A DNA stretch of 64,000 nucleotides. It comes from Stygiobacter electus. Lineage in GTDB: Bacteria > Bacteroidota > Ignavibacteria > Ignavibacteriales > Melioribacteraceae. The DNA lies in the NCBI GenBank assembly GCA_029210465.1, contig JARGDL010000016.1, positions 1 to 64,000 on the forward strand. The letters are read 5' to 3'. Under the pieces are notes generated by a model. It did no database searches. It saw only the letters and a list, made by a program, of their open reading frames with translations, and was not told the DNA's origin. A program made the position numbers and the translations under genes. Below are positions 6,635-18,111 of the stretch, in pieces. The stretch's first letter is position 1; each line of letters starts with the position of its first letter.

Positions 6635-8806
6635 TTATTTGGCTAATCCGATTTCTGCTAACATTTCTATTGTGTCTTCTCCAGTTCCTCTTAAGTTTTC
6701 TTTACTGCTTATCCATAGTATTGAATCGTGTACTGATTTTTCTGTTTTGTATATTTCATATGCCCATGCTTTGCTGATTTCTTTTCTTTCTTCAATTGTG
6801 TATATGTTTATTTTTTCCAGTAGCTTAGTTTGGATTTCTTCTATCCCTTTTTTCCTTTCTTCTTCGTTTTCTTCTTTCGTAGTTTCTATTAATTCACTTA
6901 TCTTTTGATTGTATTCTCTTAATAGCTGTTTTGCTTCTTCTTGATTTTTATTCCCTTCGTTTGCTCTTGCTATTTCTATTATTGGGGTTTCTATATAATC
7001 TATTATCCCTTTTATTCTATTGCCTCTGCTTACTGCTCCACTTCCTACGATTTCTATCTCTATGTTTTTGATTAAATATTTTACTCCTTCTAATAGTTGA
7101 TCTAATATGTGCCTATCTGATATTGCTACTCTTTCTCTTTTGCTTTCTGGTATTCGATTCCTTAAACATTTTGGTATTGGTATTTCGTTGTATATTATGT
7201 ATTCATTTAACTTTTCTACTGCTTCTATATCTTCTTTGCATGTTATTCCATCTTTTACTACGCTGTCTATTACTCTTTCTAAGTTCCAATTAAATTTATT
7301 TGTTAGTATTTCATGCTGTTCTTTATTATTTATTCCTACTGCTGATTTTATCATTTCGGCATTTGCAACAATGCCTATATTTGCTCCATTCATTGATATT
7401 TTTGAGTATGTCCTTAATAAGTTTGCTCTTGTGTATTCTATTATTTGTTCGTTTTTTTCTTTTTCTTCTATGTATTTTTTTATGAATGGATTTTGTTGCT
7501 CTTTTTTCTTTTCTTCTTTTTGTTCTGTTATTTTCTTTTGTGGTGTTTTTCCTATGATTTTATTCCTTTCTGTTATTTCTATTCCTTCTGTTTTTAGTTC
7601 TGTTATTATGTATTCTCCTTTTTGATTGGGATTTCGGTAGATTATTGCTTTGTTATTTTCTATTGGTATTATTGATCCAGAATCGTCTTGATCTCCTCCA
7701 CCGAGTATTGTTAAGTATTCTGCTATTTTATCCCCACTTATCCAGATGTTTCCATATTTATCTATTGTAGTTGTATTTGTTTTAGTTAGTGAAAAATTTC
7801 CATCTTCGTCATGGTCTCTTAAATCTACTCGTAAATAGCCTCTTAAACCTCCTTTGACTGGTATTCTAAATGCCGTTATGCCTTTTCGTTCTGCATATTT
7901 TATGATGCTATTTTTATACATCTGCCACGCTAATCTGTATAATCCCGGGTAATATCTATAATCTATCTTATGCCTTATTGCTTTTTTTAATAGCCATTTT
8001 TCATTCTCTTCTTCGGTTAGTTCTTCTATTATTTCATTTATTTTTCCACTCTTTAGTTCTTCTTTTATTTTGTTTATTCCTTCTATTGCCCATTGAAAGT
8101 ATTGTTCTCCTTCAAAGATTTCCCATAAGTTTAATAGTGTTTGTATGTCTATTCTTAATGATGTTGTTAGTTTTACTGGTTCAATGGCTATATAGGTATA
8201 TTCTTTATTAAATCTTATTTCTGTTTTGATGTTCTCCCTGCCATATATGACTATGTCATGTTTTATTTTGTCGCTTATTACACAATGTCCTTTAACTAAT
8301 CCATTTTCATTAAATATTGTTACTTGGGCTGATTTGTTTGCCTCTGCTTCATTCCAACCAATTGATTTTGCTAGTTCTTTGTTTATCAGTGTTATACCAT
8401 CTGTTATTTTTCCTTTTAGGTTTGGGTTTTCGTTGAGATGTATATCTAAATCTTTATAATATTTTGCATGTTTCATTGGCCTAAATACTCGGCTTAGGTA
8501 TTTTCCTGTTTTGTAGATGTTGGTTGTTTTGATATCTATTGCTATTGTTTCTAGAAAATCTAAATGGTCAATCTTTTGGTTTTGTTTAAATGCATCAACT
8601 GTTCTTAGTTTGTCTTCTCGCAAATAGGCCAAGCTGAATTCTCCTTTGAATATCTCTTTGGCTATATCTTTTTCTGCATAATAATGGCTGTGGAAATCTA
8701 CTCTGCTTAGATTGAACTCTTTCAATGCAAAAAACTTTGGCTTGTATTTGCCTTGATTTGCATTTGACTCAATCTCATGCATTGGTGCTACACTAAATGT
8801 TTTCAT
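6635..8806 (-). CDS. Candidate two-barrel RNA polymerase-like protein (QDE-1/RdRP superfamily)
   Basis: This 723-residue protein has no annotation I recognise directly, but its conserved islands follow the order seen in QDE-1-type and eukaryotic RNA-dependent RNA polymerases. These are ITDGITLINKELAKSIG (134-150; compare DGxGxISxxLA), SAQVTIFNENGLVKGH (159-174; compare the SAxQIRxxGxKG barrel), RIPVKGGLRGYLRV (314-327), the metal-site-like GGGDQDDSG (369-377) and GANIGIVANAEMI (474-486; compare LGxIANxH). RVIDSVVKDG (511-520; compare AVDxxKxG) comes last. The usual DxDGD is DxDDS here, so a metal ligand may be changed. A charged linker lies at 415-450 and a helical tail follows residue 530. 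It is the first gene of the element operon. Whether it polymerises RNA is open. Confidence 0.55.
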   Translation of the reverse strand: MKTFSVAPMHEIESNANQGKYKPKFFALKEFNLSRVDFHSHYYAEKDIAKEIFKGEFSLAYLREDKLRTVDAFKQNQKIDHLDFLETIAIDIKTTNIYKTGKYLSRVFRPMKHAKYYKDLDIHLNENPNLKGKITDGITLINKELAKSIGWNEAEANKSAQVTIFNENGLVKGHCVISDKIKHDIVIYGRENIKTEIRFNKEYTYIAIEPVKLTTSLRIDIQTLLNLWEIFEGEQYFQWAIEGINKIKEELKSGKINEIIEELTEEENEKWLLKKAIRHKIDYRYYPGLYRLAWQMYKNSIIKYAERKGITAFRIPVKGGLRGYLRVDLRDHDEDGNFSLTKTNTTTIDKYGNIWISGDKIAEYLTILGGGDQDDSGSIIPIENNKAIIYRNPNQKGEYIITELKTEGIEITERNKIIGKTPQKKITEQKEEKKKEQQNPFIKKYIEEKEKNEQIIEYTRANLLRTYSKISMNGANIGIVANAEMIKSAVGINNKEQHEILTNKFNWNLERVIDSVVKDGITCKEDIEAVEKLNEYIIYNEIPIPKCLRNRIPESKRERVAISDRHILDQLLEGVKYLIKNIEIEIVGSGAVSRGNRIKGIIDYIETPIIEIARANEGNKNQEEAKQLLREYNQKISELIETTKEENEEERKKGIEEIQTKLLEKINIYTIEERKEISKAWAYEIYKTEKSVHDSILWISSKENLRGTGEDTIEMLAEIGLAK

Positions 8807-9145
8807 GGTATTTCTCCTTTTTTTTGTGTTTAGTTATTTGGTGATTTAAGCTAGAGGCTTTTCAGCCTTTGGCTGAGGTTATTGGTGATTAGTAATTGGT
8901 TGTTCGATGACCCAGGTGGGCTCGCAATGAGTTTGATTTTTTTATTGTAATGGCTTAAGATGCATCTCGGTCTTGGCTGGATAAATTTTAGAGTTGAAAG
9001 TTTTTATATGCCTTAACTGCTTTATGGAGTTTTTGGTTTGACATTTTTGAAAGGCTATAAATGAGGCATTAAGATTTGGCAACAAAGGTTTGAAATTGGA
9101 ATTTCTACTTCAGTTTCTACTTCAGTTATTTCTCTTTAAAATAGC
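8807..9145. other. Leader and upstream region of the element operon
   Basis: No gene is seen. A small inverted repeat, TCAGCC (8862-8867) with GGCTGA (8871-8876), lies about 55 bases before the first start codon of the minus-strand operon and could be a leader hairpin. The rest is T-rich and contains a TTCTACTTCAG tandem duplication near 9103-9125. The operon promoter should lie here, but I could not identify one with confidence. Confidence 0.35.
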
Positions 9146-9178
9146 AAAGCCTTGTAAATTATTGTTTTACAAGGCTTT
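9146..9178 (-). terminator. Rho-independent terminator after tRNA-Asp
   Basis: AAAGCCTTGTAAA and its exact complement form a long perfect stem around a 7-base loop, starting a few bases after the tRNA 3' end. On the minus strand it is followed by a T-rich stretch. Confidence 0.75.
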
Positions 9179-9184
9179 AACTAG

Positions 9185-9258
9185 CGGGGCCGACGAGACT
9201 CGAACTCGCGACCTCCTGCGTGACAGGCAGGCGTTCTAACCAACTGAACTACGACCCC
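9185..9258 (-). tRNA. tRNA-Asp (GTC)
   Basis: A 74-base cloverleaf on the minus strand. The acceptor arm GGGGTCG pairs with CGGCCCC, the T arm holds GTTCGAGTC and the anticodon loop CTGTCAC gives GTC. CCA is not encoded. The 3' end points towards the ArdC element, the usual side for integration into a tRNA gene, but no duplicate of the 3' part was found in the window. Confidence 0.95.
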
Positions 9259-9328
9259 TTTTCATTAAATATTTTTTATTTAACGGCGGACAAAAATAAT
9301 AATTCTTTATCATCGAATGCAACTTATA

Positions 9329-10435
9329 TCAAAATTTTTCTACACCAAAATTTACTCCAACTGCCATTGCTGCTAAAACTGCTTGATCATTTGGTTTTAC
9401 TAATTTTTGATGACTAATAGCATCTTGTATCCTAACACTTTTAATTTCATTGCCTTTTAATGCTACCATTTTACAAAATTGTTTTTTAATAACCAGATTA
9501 ATTGCACTAACACCAAATTTTGTAGATAAAATTCTATCAAAAGGAGTTGGGCTTCCACCTCGTTGTAAATGACCAAGAACTGTATATCTTGTTTCAAGTC
9601 CTGTGTTTTCAGCAATTTTTTTTGCAACATATTCACCAATTCCACCAAGTTGGAGTGGATCTGTTCTTTTTATGTCTTTTCCTTTTGTAATTAGAGTTCC
9701 ATCTTTTGGCTTTGCACCTTCAGCAACACAAACAATGCTAAATCTTTTTCCCATCATATTTCTCATTAAAACATGATCATAAACTGCTTTCCATTCAAAT
9801 GGAATTTCAGGAATTAAAATTACATCAGCACCTCCAGCTAAGCCACCATTTAATGCAATCCAGCCGGCATATCTACCCATAACTTCAATTACCATTACAC
9901 GGTGATGCGAAGATGCCGTTGTATGAAGTCTATCTAATGCTTCGGATACAACAAAAACTGCCGAATCATGTCCAAATGTTAAATCTGTTGCTTCGAGATC
10001 GTTATCAATTGTTTTGGGCACTCCGACAATATTCATACCCATATCACTTAATTTTTTTGATATGTGCATCGTTCCATCGCCGCCAATAGCAATTATTGCA
10101 TCAAGATTCCAAGCTTCATAGTTTTTTAATGCTTCTTTTGAACGATCTACTATTTTAATTTTTCCTTCAACTTCTTCAGGCCAATGGAATGGATCTCCTT
10201 TATTTGATGAGCCAAGTATTGTTCCACCTTTTGATAAAATTCCTGATACATCACGGTTGTAAAGTTCTTGTGCTCTTCCCTCAACTAAACCTTCAAAACC
10301 ATCAAGAATTCCAAAAACTTTTAATCCATGATCTAATGCCGGTTTTGTTACACCTCTAATAACTGCATTTAAACCAGGACAATCTCCTCCACCAGTAAGA
10401 ATTCCTATACGTTTTACTTTTTGAGATTTTGCCAT
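9329..10435 (-). CDS. pfkA: 6-phosphofructokinase
   Basis: Phosphorylates fructose-6-phosphate in glycolysis. At 368 residues it is slightly longer than E. coli PfkA. The nucleotide motif GILTGGGDCPGLNA lies at 11-24, GGDGT at 118-122 and PKTIDND at 140-146, with MGRYAGWIAL further on. The Gly in GGDGT is the ATP-type residue, while Lys in PKTIDND is the residue found in PPi-using and group III enzymes. This mixed pattern is known from ATP-dependent group III enzymes, so ATP use is the better guess. The gene follows rnhC by 9 bases, which suggests co-transcription. Confidence 0.93.
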   Translation of the reverse strand: MAKSQKVKRIGILTGGGDCPGLNAVIRGVTKPALDHGLKVFGILDGFEGLVEGRAQELYNRDVSGILSKGGTILGSSNKGDPFHWPEEVEGKIKIVDRSKEALKNYEAWNLDAIIAIGGDGTMHISKKLSDMGMNIVGVPKTIDNDLEATDLTFGHDSAVFVVSEALDRLHTTASSHHRVMVIEVMGRYAGWIALNGGLAGGADVILIPEIPFEWKAVYDHVLMRNMMGKRFSIVCVAEGAKPKDGTLITKGKDIKRTDPLQLGGIGEYVAKKIAENTGLETRYTVLGHLQRGGSPTPFDRILSTKFGVSAINLVIKKQFCKMVALKGNEIKSVRIQDAISHQKLVKPNDQAVLAAMAVGVNFGVEKF

Positions 10436-10444
10436 TTTTTTACC

Positions 10445-11353
10445 TCAATTCATATGAATATTTTTTAATGTTTTAAAATGTAATTTACAAATTTTGTCTT
10501 TATCAATTAGCCATTTAGATTCAAGTAATTCAAGAGCTTTTTTCTTAACTATTATCGATGAACCTTTTGGTAAGTTTAACCCTTTTTCTTTCATTAAATC
10601 GAACCATTTATTAAAACTATTTCTTGCTAAAATTGAAGCTGCGGCAACTCCAATATATTTTTCTGCTTCAGTTTCTTGAATAAAATTAATCTTTATGTTT
10701 TTAGGATTTTCTTCTGTTTCTAATTTTTTCTTACTGAATTTATCTGTTATAACAATTTGACAATTTGTTTTTTCTAACAACTCATCAATTGCTTTTGAGT
10801 GTGCCCAATTTAAAAGCTTATTTAGATTCTTATATTTTTCATACAACATATTATATTTTTCTGGGATCAATTCAATTATTGAAAAGTTATTTCTGCAAAT
10901 TGTTTTAATTTCATCAGCTAAAATATTGATTTTATAATCAGAAAGTTTTTTACTGTCTTTCACACCAATTTTTTTTAACTTTTCTTTTGTTTCTTTATTT
11001 ACAAATACTGCGGCAATAACAAGTGGACCAAAAAAATCTCCTTTGCCGGCTTCATCACTTCCAATATATTCGTCTGGTTCAGTGAGTTCTTTTTCATTAA
11101 AATCAAATTTTGGTAATGGCGAAATTATGTTTGAAATTATTTTATATTCTTGTGAATCTGTATTTCCTTGAATAACCGTTTTAATACCTTTTTTACCAAA
11201 GTACACTTGAACTTTGAAATTATTTTTGTTTAAAGTAAAGTTAAATTCATAATTGTAATTTTTTTCAACTACTGATGAATGATTAATTTTTTGTTCATCT
11301 ATTAATCTTATGATTTTATTTATTTCGTTAAAAGCTTTTTCTTTATTTGTCAT
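10445..11353 (-). CDS. rnhC: Ribonuclease HIII
   Basis: Degrades RNA in RNA-DNA hybrids. The 302-residue protein has the N-terminal TBP-like substrate-binding domain (about 1-85) that separates HIII from HII. The catalytic domain opens with YIGSDEAGKGDFFGPLVI (97-114), including the Asp-Glu pair at 100-101. Later motifs are VKDSKKLSD and AAASILARNSF. It lies upstream of pfkA, and the pair probably forms an operon without functional link. Confidence 0.93.
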   Translation of the reverse strand: MTNKEKAFNEINKIIRLIDEQKINHSSVVEKNYNYEFNFTLNKNNFKVQVYFGKKGIKTVIQGNTDSQEYKIISNIISPLPKFDFNEKELTEPDEYIGSDEAGKGDFFGPLVIAAVFVNKETKEKLKKIGVKDSKKLSDYKINILADEIKTICRNNFSIIELIPEKYNMLYEKYKNLNKLLNWAHSKAIDELLEKTNCQIVITDKFSKKKLETEENPKNIKINFIQETEAEKYIGVAAASILARNSFNKWFDLMKEKGLNLPKGSSIIVKKKALELLESKWLIDKDKICKLHFKTLKNIHMN

Positions 11354-11475
11354 ATAAATTTATAATTACCATTACAAATTTAGATAAATATTTATTTGTG
11401 TATCTAAGAAATTAGTTCTGCAAAAGAAATTCTAGTTCATTTTTCGTATTATTCAGTAAAGAAACTACAAAATTT

Positions 11476-15058
<3,583 letters not shown>

Positions 15059-15076
15059 ACAGTTCTAGAGTTAAAG

Positions 15077-15919
15077 ATGAAAGTAATAAAATTCAAGAAA
15101 AAAATTTTAAGCATTGCATTTACTATTATTTTAATTGCTTGTTCAACCGCACTAAATATTTACAGCGATAAAGATGATGTACAATTTGGAATGCAGTTCG
15201 ACAAAGAAATTAAAAATAATTCAAAAGATTATCCTATCTACAAAAAAAATCCAGCAGTTAGAGATTACATTGATAAAAAAATTTTTCAGGAAATTATAAA
15301 TTCTCCCGAAGTTAAAAAAAGAGGAACATTCAATTATCAAATTGAAATAGTAGATAATGATTCTATACTTAATGCATTCGCTCTGCCTGGCGGCTATGTT
15401 TATGTTTATACAGGTTTACTCAAATATCTTGATTCCGAAGCTGCACTTGCTGGTGTATTAGGACATGAAATTGCTCACGCAGAAAGAAGACATGCAACAC
15501 AAAGAATAACCAAAGCTTATGGTATACAAATTCTTTCCAGTTTAGTTCTTGGAGAAAATCCATCTCAGACAGCTCAAATAGTTTCAAATTTATTTTCAGG
15601 TTTAGCTTTACTTGCAAACAGCAGAAGCGACGAAGCAGAAAGTGATCGATATTCTTTTAACTATTTAAAATACACAAGATTTTATCCAGGAAGTGTTAAA
15701 TTCTTTTTTGAAAAATTAAGAGATGACGGAAAAGTTTCTAAAGGCAGTGCAGGCATTGCAACGTTTTTATCTACTCATCCCGATCCAATTTCACGCATTG
15801 ATGAAACAAACAAACGATTGCAATCTGCTGGAATTGAAATTAAAGATTACAAATCAACAGGTAATGGCATTTTCAAAGAAGAATACCGAAAAAATATTTT
15901 AGAACCTTTAATGAAATAA
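15077..15919 (+). CDS. M48-family zinc metallopeptidase lipoprotein
   Basis: 280 residues. A hydrophobic leader ends in the lipobox LIAC with Cys22, so this is likely a lipoprotein of the cell envelope. The zinc motif HEIAH lies at 130-134, and the third ligand is likely Glu186 in SRSDEAESD. The form resembles BepA/LoiP-type proteases that control outer-membrane protein quality, without the TPR tail of BepA. It ends four bases before rpiA. A role in envelope maintenance is inferred from the family. Confidence 0.9.
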   Translation: MKVIKFKKKILSIAFTIILIACSTALNIYSDKDDVQFGMQFDKEIKNNSKDYPIYKKNPAVRDYIDKKIFQEIINSPEVKKRGTFNYQIEIVDNDSILNAFALPGGYVYVYTGLLKYLDSEAALAGVLGHEIAHAERRHATQRITKAYGIQILSSLVLGENPSQTAQIVSNLFSGLALLANSRSDEAESDRYSFNYLKYTRFYPGSVKFFFEKLRDDGKVSKGSAGIATFLSTHPDPISRIDETNKRLQSAGIEIKDYKSTGNGIFKEEYRKNILEPLMK

Positions 15920-15922
15920 AAG

Positions 15923-16657
15923 ATGGAAGAGCAAAAAAAATTAGCCGCACAAAAAGCACTTGAATTTGTTAAAGATGGAATGATTGTTGGACTTGGTACT
16001 GGCAGCACAGCAAATTATGCAATTCATCTACTTGCAGAAAAAATTAAAAAAAATGAATTGAAAAATATTTTATGCGTTGCAAGTTCAAGCTCAAGTGAAA
16101 AATTAGCAAAAGAACTTTCAATCCCAATAATTTCATTAAATCAACTATACAGAGATAAAACTCCAAACATTGAAACACAGAACCCTCAATTATCAATTCG
16201 TAATTTGCAATTTGCAATTCTCAATTCTCAATTAATAGACATTTACTTAGACGGTGCTGATGAAGTTGATAAAGAAAATAATTTAATTAAAGGTGGTGGT
16301 GGTGCATTATTACGCGAAAAAATATTAGCGCAAGCAAGTAAAAAATTTATTGTAATGATTGATGAAAGCAAAATATCTGATAATCTTGGAACAAAATTTT
16401 ATTTGCCGGTTGAAGTTTTTCAATTCACATATCAAAGTGAAAAATATTTTTTTGAAAGCATTGGCTTACAAGCAAATCTAAGAATAAAAAATGACACACC
16501 ATTTATTACAGATGAAGGTAATTACATTCTTGATGTTAAAATAAATCCGCTTGATAATCCTAAAGAATTATCCGACATATTAAATAATCGGGCAGGAATT
16601 GTTGGACATGGCATATTCACAAATAATTTTGTTACAGAAGTTGTGGTTGGAAAATAA
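15923..16657 (+). CDS. rpiA: Ribose-5-phosphate isomerase A with in-frame insertion
   Basis: Interconverts ribose-5-phosphate and ribulose-5-phosphate. Motifs: GLGTGSTANYAI, IYLDGADEVD, KGGGGALLREK and FIVMIDESK. It has 244 residues against about 220-230 usually. The extra ~28 residues lie between IPIISLNQL and LIDIYLDGADE, and are encoded by low-complexity DNA with repeated CAATT(C/T)TCAATT-like units (about 16185-16232). The insertion keeps the frame and sits in a surface loop just before a catalytic segment. The enzyme may tolerate it; activity cannot be judged from sequence. Confidence 0.95.
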   Translation: MEEQKKLAAQKALEFVKDGMIVGLGTGSTANYAIHLLAEKIKKNELKNILCVASSSSSEKLAKELSIPIISLNQLYRDKTPNIETQNPQLSIRNLQFAILNSQLIDIYLDGADEVDKENNLIKGGGGALLREKILAQASKKFIVMIDESKISDNLGTKFYLPVEVFQFTYQSEKYFFESIGLQANLRIKNDTPFITDEGNYILDVKINPLDNPKELSDILNNRAGIVGHGIFTNNFVTEVVVGK

Positions 16658-16716
16658 ATTTTCTACCTTTTTTAATATTCAAATTATATTGAAAATAATG
16701 ATTTGCTACGAATAGA

Positions 16717-16741
16717 AAAGCCCTAATTTTTAGGGCTTTTT
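16717..16741. terminator. Terminator between rpiA and tRNA-Thr, usable both ways
   Basis: AAAAGCCCTAA and TTAGGGCTTTT form a perfect stem with a short T loop, flanked by A and T runs. It follows rpiA on the plus strand and the tRNA on the minus strand. Confidence 0.8.
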
Positions 16742-16743
16742 AG

Positions 16744-16816
16744 AGCTGGCGATGGGACTCGAACCCGCAACCTGCTGATTACAAGTCAGCTGCTCTACCA
16801 GTTGAGCTACGCCAGC
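16744..16816 (-). tRNA. tRNA-Thr (TGT)
   Basis: A 73-base cloverleaf on the minus strand. The acceptor GCTGGCG pairs with CGCCAGC, the D arm holds AGCTCAACTGGTAGAGC, the anticodon loop CTTGTAA gives TGT and the T loop GGTTCGAGTCC is normal. The discriminator base is U. CCA is not encoded. Confidence 0.95.
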
Positions 16817-16930
16817 AATCATTTCAAATTTTGCGTGGCAAATCTAATATTATTTCATCATTCTATGCAAATTTCTTTTGCATTTTTTTAATTTTTCTTT
16901 TGTATGTTTTTATAACAATTTTTTTTTGAT

Positions 16931-17683
16931 ATGACTAAAAATGAATTAAAGTTTTACTCTTCTCTGCTTCAGAAAAAATTTAGAACTGAAGAAAAAAAAT
17001 TTCTTGTTGAAGGAATTAAACTAATTCGTGAAGCAATTTTATCCGATTTTAAGTGTGAGAGAATCTTTTTTACAAGTTCATTTTATGAAAAGTATTCAGA
17101 TGAAATTAAATATTTTGAAAAATTAAAAATTCCTTTCGAGCAAATACATAAAAAGGAACTCGAAAAATTATCCGACGTTAAATCTCCGCAGGAAATTATT
17201 GCTGTTATTCATTATAAAGAAAAACAGCAATCTAATTTCAATTCAAAATTTATTGTAGCTCTTGAGAATATTAATGATCCGGGTAATTTTGGCACGATTA
17301 TAAGAAACTGCGATTGGTTTGGCATTGATAACATTATTGCAAGTGATGATTGTGCCGAAATTTTTAGTCCAAAAGTTATAAGAGCTTCTGCTGGCTCAGT
17401 TTTTCACCTGAATATTTTTGAAGAGAAAGAATTTTGCATATCACTTGAAAATTATAAATCAATGGGTTATAAGTTATATTGTTCTGATCTTGATGGTAAA
17501 AATATTTCAGAAATTAAAAGTAATTCTAAAATAATTATTGCTTTATCAAACGAAGCTAATGGTCCCACAAATGAATTATTAAAACTCTCTGATGAAATAA
17601 TTACTATACCCAAAAAAGGAAGAGCTGAGTCTTTAAATGTAGCGAATGCTTCTGCAGTTATTTTATATGAAATGACTAAATAA
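16931..17683 (+). CDS. TrmH/SpoU-family RNA 2'-O-methyltransferase
   Basis: 250 residues. An N-terminal substrate-binding domain (about 1-95; the segment KFLVEGIKLIREAI is typical) precedes a SPOUT methyltransferase domain. That domain has motif 1 NINDPGNFGTIIRNCDWFG, motif 2 IALSNEANGP and motif 3 IPKKGRAESLNVANASAVILYE. It probably methylates a ribose in rRNA or tRNA. A second SPOUT enzyme, closer to RlmB, lies at 39563-40291, so this one is likely the less specific RNA methyltransferase. The target nucleotide is unknown. Confidence 0.92.
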   Translation: MTKNELKFYSSLLQKKFRTEEKKFLVEGIKLIREAILSDFKCERIFFTSSFYEKYSDEIKYFEKLKIPFEQIHKKELEKLSDVKSPQEIIAVIHYKEKQQSNFNSKFIVALENINDPGNFGTIIRNCDWFGIDNIIASDDCAEIFSPKVIRASAGSVFHLNIFEEKEFCISLENYKSMGYKLYCSDLDGKNISEIKSNSKIIIALSNEANGPTNELLKLSDEIITIPKKGRAESLNVANASAVILYEMTK

Positions 17684-17741
17684 AAATGTCAGTCCTAAAT
17701 TAAGAGTCTGTAAAATAATTTGTGTAAATAACATTTTAGTT

Positions 17742-17956
17742 CAGAGGAAAGGCTTTAGCCTATTATTAAAAATAATAGAAAACTGTGAGATAACAAACGA
17801 CCAGTTTCTTAACGGCATAGTCTACTTTTTAGATATATCTCTATAAGCCAGGTACAGCATTTTTTTAAGAGAGTCGTCATTAGGGAAAAGAGACCTGGTT
17901 TTAGTGACTTTCCTAAACTAACGATGTAATGATTCAACGGCATTTGTTGTGGTAGT
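17742..17956 (-). pseudogene. C-terminal remnant of an IS256-family transposase, with end repeat
   Basis: The minus strand encodes a recognisable IS256 C-terminus: TTNAVESLHR-stop-FRKVTKTRSLFPNDD, then LKKMLYLAYRDISKK-stop-TMPLRNW. Two in-frame TAG codons replace the expected Gln and Trp. A further IS-end-like sequence, GAGTCTGTAAAATAATTTGT, lies just beyond the stop (about 17705-17724) and resembles IS256 terminal repeats. The rest of the transposase is missing. It is therefore a dead fragment that marks an old insertion. Confidence 0.85.
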
Positions 17957-18111
17957 GTAAATAATTGACTATTTTAAAAATGCAAAAGGGCATTCTTCTT
18001 AACGGAAGACTTATACCTTATCTGCTTCTTTTGTTGAATTGCTTCGGCAGCGCTGCAACGCTGCCGTGGTTATTTTTATATTCAGGCGGTGGTCTCGAAT
18101 ACATCATTTTT
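17957..18111. other. Short region with GC-rich hairpin after lipoprotein gene
   Basis: A perfect 8-bp stem, CGGCAGCG (18045-18052) with CGCTGCCG (18059-18066), follows the lipoprotein stop on the minus strand. No T-run follows, so it may be a repeat remnant and not a classical terminator. A similar pair of GC-rich hairpins follows the paralogue near 24228-24316. Confidence 0.45.

Noticed and set aside
6630-8459. Several plus-strand frames rich in Ser, Phe and Leu opposite the polymerase-like gene
   Set aside because: They are mirror frames of a very A-rich coding strand, with no ribosome sites and no recognisable domains.
9038-9060. TTGACA followed by TATAAA as a plus-strand promoter
   Set aside because: The spacing is only 12 bases and no plus-strand gene follows before the tRNA on the opposite strand.
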